DNA from: an uncultured Collinsella sp.
Lineage (GTDB): Bacteria; Actinomycetota; Coriobacteriia; Coriobacteriales; Coriobacteriaceae
Length of the DNA: 64,000 nt
Assembly (NCBI GenBank): GCA_934655755.1
Contig: CAKUHA010000006.1
Coordinates: 22,783-86,782, forward strand
Direction of reading: 5' to 3'
The notes below the pieces were generated by a model, which was not told where the DNA came from, searched no databases, and saw only the letters and a program-made list of their open reading frames with translations. Every line of letters starts with the position of its first letter. Position 1 is the first letter of the stretch. Of the stretch, positions 61,719 to 64,000 are shown piece after piece. Position numbers and translations under genes: made by a program.

Positions 61719-62294
61719 GTGAGTACCCGCAGCGCCACGAACAAGCGCACACAATCCCACGAGGTCGCCGGGGTTGCGCGCAAGTCCGCCGCATCCGCTA
61801 AGCCTGCCCGTCAGGCAGCGAGCTCTGTCCGCGTCGTGCCGGCTTCGTCTAAAGCCCGCCGTAAAGAGCTCGAGAAGGGTGAAAACCTGGAAGGCCTTTC
61901 CAAGGAGGAGAAGCGCGCCCGCAAGGCAAAGCAGCGTGCCAAGGAGGACCGCATCTACACGGTGTCGAACATCCTTCTTAAGCAGGATGAGGACTACACC
62001 AAGCGTCGCCGTATTTGGTGGGCTGTGCTCGCCATCGGCATGGTGCTCGTCGTGGCAATTTGGGCTTCGCTGTACTTCGCTCCCGGCGGCACGGTGTCCA
62101 GTCCCGTCCAGATGGTCGGCATCGTTTTGTCCTATGTCATCATTCTTGGCGATTTTATCTACGACTTTGCTCGTATTCGTCCCCTGCGCAATATGTACCG
62201 CACGCAGGCCGAGGGCATGTCCGACAACAAGCTCAACGCTCTTATCGAGCGCGCGGCTGCCGAGGAGGACAAGAAGGACTCCAAGAAGAAGTAG
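61719..62294 (+). CDS. Basic membrane protein of unknown function after purC
   Basis: 191 residues from GTG at 61719, zero bases after the purC stop. The first 95 residues are very basic and probably disordered (RKELEKGENLEGLSKEEKR). Two membrane helices follow (about 100-122 and 130-152), then a charged tail rich in Lys and Glu. It is not a purine enzyme by sequence; similar small two-helix proteins are common in actinobacteria without a known role. Confidence 0.7.
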   Translation: MSTRSATNKRTQSHEVAGVARKSAASAKPARQAASSVRVVPASSKARRKELEKGENLEGLSKEEKRARKAKQRAKEDRIYTVSNILLKQDEDYTKRRRIWWAVLAIGMVLVVAIWASLYFAPGGTVSSPVQMVGIVLSYVIILGDFIYDFARIRPLRNMYRTQAEGMSDNKLNALIERAAAEEDKKDSKKK

Positions 62295-62383
62295 CGCTTG
62301 CATCCATACTTATCGCTAAGATATAAGGCGCGTCGTTTATTGCGGCGTGCCTTTTACTGTTCTATAGATAGATGGAGTGGCAC

Positions 62384-63664
62384 ATGATTCGAGCTGCCCT
62401 GACGGTCGAAGAGGCTCTGGAGGGTATGAAGGCCCTGCAGCCCAAGATCAAAAACTATGCGCGTCTGGTTGTCCGCAAGGGCGTAAACGTCAAGCCTGGC
62501 CAGGAGGTCGTTGTTCAGTCTCCGGTCGAGTGCGCGCCGTTTGCCCGCGTAGTGGTCGCGGAGGCCTATGCCGCCGACGCTGGCCACGTGACGGTCATTT
62601 GGGCTGATGATGCCGTGACGAGACTCACGTACGAGCATGTCGAGAAAAGCTATTTTGAGCAAACGCCCGAGTGGAAGCGCCTGCAGCTGGATTCCCTGGC
62701 CGAGGATGGCGCCTGCTTCATCTTTATCGAGGGCGCGGATCCTGCGGCCCTCAAGGGTATTGATCCGGCCAAGCCGGCTGCGGCATCCAAGGCAAGGAAC
62801 ACGCAGTGCAAAGTCTTCCGCCGTGGACTGGACTACAACATTAACCCGTGGTGTATCGCCGGTGCGCCGGTCGCAGCTTGGGCACGCGAAGTGTTCCCGG
62901 GCGATGCCGATGAGGTTGCGATCTATAAGCTGTGGAATGCGATTCTGCACACCGCGCGCGCCGATGGCCAGGACCCGGAAAGCGACTGGGAGCTCCATGA
63001 CGCGGCGTTCGAAAAGAACCTGCGTTTCCTGAACGACAATCGTTTCGATTGCCTGCATTACACCGCGGCAAATGGAACCGATCTGACGATTGGCATGACG
63101 AAAGGTCACGAGTGGGCTGGTGGCAAGGGCAAAACGCCCGATGGGCACCCCTTCTTCCCCAACATCCCCACCGAGGAAGTCTTCACCTCGCCTGATCGGA
63201 TGCGTGCCGACGGTATCGTGTACTCGGCCATGCCGCTTATCCACCACGGCAATAAGGTCGACGATTTTTGGATTAAGTTCGAGGGCGGCCGTGTGGTGGA
63301 CTACGACGCGCGCGTCGGCAAGGCAACGCTTGCGAGCATCATTGACACCGATGAAGGCGCTGCTCACCTGGGCGAGGTCGCGCTTATTTCCAAGAACACG
63401 CCGATCCGCGAAAGCGGCGTTCTGTTCTACGACACACTCTATGACGAGAATGCCAGCTGCCACCTTGCGCTGGGTGTCGGATTCCCCGAGTGCATCGAGG
63501 GTGGGTACGACATGTCCAAAGAGGAGCTTCTGGAGCATGGCGTTAATGTTTCGAGTACGCATGTCGACTTTATGATCGGCACGGACGACATCGATATTAC
63601 GGGCATTACACCTGATGGACGTGAAGTTGTGATTTTCCAGAACGGCCAATGGAGTTGGGAATAG
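62384..63664 (+). CDS. M29-family metallo-aminopeptidase
   Basis: 426 residues from the ATG at 62384, with GGAG six bases before. Family features include KNYARLVVRKGVNVKPGQEVVV split around residue 30-45, the metal ligand region NIPTEEVFTSPDR (near 262), and HLALGVGFPEC and STHVDFMIGTDDIDITG towards the end (His and Asp ligands). Enzymes of this family (AmpS, PepS, aminopeptidase T) remove N-terminal residues in the cytoplasm. It is a single gene. Confidence 0.95.
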   Translation: MIRAALTVEEALEGMKALQPKIKNYARLVVRKGVNVKPGQEVVVQSPVECAPFARVVVAEAYAADAGHVTVIWADDAVTRLTYEHVEKSYFEQTPEWKRLQLDSLAEDGACFIFIEGADPAALKGIDPAKPAAASKARNTQCKVFRRGLDYNINPWCIAGAPVAAWAREVFPGDADEVAIYKLWNAILHTARADGQDPESDWELHDAAFEKNLRFLNDNRFDCLHYTAANGTDLTIGMTKGHEWAGGKGKTPDGHPFFPNIPTEEVFTSPDRMRADGIVYSAMPLIHHGNKVDDFWIKFEGGRVVDYDARVGKATLASIIDTDEGAAHLGEVALISKNTPIRESGVLFYDTLYDENASCHLALGVGFPECIEGGYDMSKEELLEHGVNVSSTHVDFMIGTDDIDITGITPDGREVVIFQNGQWSWE

Positions 63665-63683
63665 TTCCAGACCGTGGTACAAT
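63655..63683 (+). promoter_or_regulatory. Promoter of tRNA-Lys
   Basis: TTGGGA and TACAAT are 17 bases apart, ending nine bases before the tRNA; the -35 part overlaps the end of the aminopeptidase gene. Confidence 0.5.
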
Positions 63684-63692
63684 GCCACCCGC

Positions 63693-63768
63693 GGGCCGTT
63701 AGCTCAGCTGGCAGAGCAGGGGACTTTTAATCCCAAGGTCCAGGGTTCGAACCCCTGACGGCCCACCA
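63693..63768 (+). tRNA. tRNA-Lys, anticodon TTT
   Basis: The acceptor GGGCCGT/ACGGCCC, D arm TAGCTCAGCTGG, anticodon loop with CTTTTAA (TTT), T arm CAGGGTTCGAACCCCTG and encoded CCA are visible. Confidence 0.97.
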
Positions 63769-64000
63769 TAGAAAAGAAAGCGATCGACTCCGGTTGGTCG
63801 CTTTTTTGTTGCCAAGGCATGGGTTCGAACCCGTCGGGGCGCGGAGCTGAGTAAACGCGCGAGCGTTTGCCAGCGCAGCGCGCAAGGCGCGAAGCGCCGC
63901 AGCGGCCGCCTGCGGAGCAGGCTGAACCCCTGACGGCCCACCATAGAAAAGAAAGCGATCGACTCCGGTTGGTCGCTTTTTTGTTGCCGCGGCACGGGTT
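63749..64000 (+). repeat. Duplicated tRNA-Lys 3' end and terminator with the structured repeat between (copy 2)
   Basis: An exact 65-base direct repeat, GAACCCCTGACGGCCCACCA plus the terminator up to GTTGCC, lies at 63749-63813 and 63924-63988. Between them are GGGTTCGAACCC, GCGCGGAGC (63839-63847), hairpin AAACGC/GCGTTT, the linker CAGCGCAGCGCG, hairpin GGCGC/GCGCC and hairpin GCCTG/CAGGC. This is the same order of parts as at 969-1100. After the second copy the sequence begins CACGGGTT, so another unit may start as the window ends. Confidence 0.75.
63779..63808 (+). terminator. Terminator after tRNA-Lys
   Basis: AGCGATCGAC pairs with GTTGGTCGCT (with G-U and mismatch) and is followed by TTTTTT. 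A second copy lies at about 63954-63983. Confidence 0.8.

Noticed and set aside
62354..63688. 444-residue minus-strand frame (and the 577-residue one at 60570-62303)
   Set aside because: Antisense to the M29 aminopeptidase, and to purC and the following gene, all of which have clear family motifs.

Overview
The window is a chromosomal segment of about 60% GC containing the replication origin of a Gram-positive actinobacterium. It is most likely a member of the Coriobacteriia and probably Collinsella or a close relative. This rests on several things seen together: the origin order gyrA-gyrB-dciA-recF-dnaN-dnaA-rpmH-rnpA-yidD-yidC-jag-rsmG-parA-parB, a GHKL-ATPase gene directly upstream of dnaA, sortase-anchored pilins, and many long palindromic intergenic repeats. 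The genus is an inference from gene content and style, not from a marker gene.

Layout. 1-3.3 kb: the start of rpsF, two tRNA-Ser genes, a structured repeat, a TRIC-type channel and a bactofilin-like membrane protein. 3.4-10.6 kb: a pilus operon on the minus strand (large tip adhesin, accessory pilin, major pilin) with no sortase in the window; a 9-base homopolymer precedes the major pilin and related palindromes flank the locus. 11-14.4 kb: typA, two unknown genes and a bifunctional-nuclease gene. 14.6-15.2 kb: tRNA-Ile, Ala and Ile plus a very large inverted repeat. 15.2-26.4 kb: the leftward replication cluster gyrA, gyrB, dciA, recF, dnaN, dnaA and a GHKL-ATPase/winged-helix gene. 26.4-31.8 kb: the rightward cluster rpmH to parB, with three perfect parS sites. 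31.9-42.5 kb: rlmN, ddl, a DnaQ-DinG-type nuclease-helicase, two WYL regulators and an M28-like protein with a huge insertion. 42.5-46 kb: a thioester-domain surface adhesin. 46.2-52.3 kb: tRNA-Gly and a small defence-type island (ribbon-helix-helix-like protein, fused restriction-methylase, specificity subunit, AlbA_2 protein). 52.5-64 kb: purB, a solute-binding-like protein with a GGDEF cyclase, a TSCPD protein, a Tat lipoprotein, a two-component system, purC, an M29 aminopeptidase, tRNA-Lys and a second copy of the structured repeat.

Genes near the origin point away from it: minus strand to the left of about 26.4 kb, plus strand to the right. Candidate DnaA boxes lie on both sides of dnaA, so the origin looks bipartite. 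Replication initiation (DnaA, DnaN, DciA), supercoiling (GyrAB), segregation (ParAB-parS) and membrane insertion (YidC, YidD) are grouped as usual. The pili and the adhesin are host- or surface-contact systems.

The best candidates for something undescribed are the GHKL-ATPase/winged-helix protein encoded 15 bp upstream of dnaA, the multi-hairpin repeat that carries tRNA T-arm sequence and sits next to tRNA genes, and the homopolymer tract placed to switch major-pilin expression.
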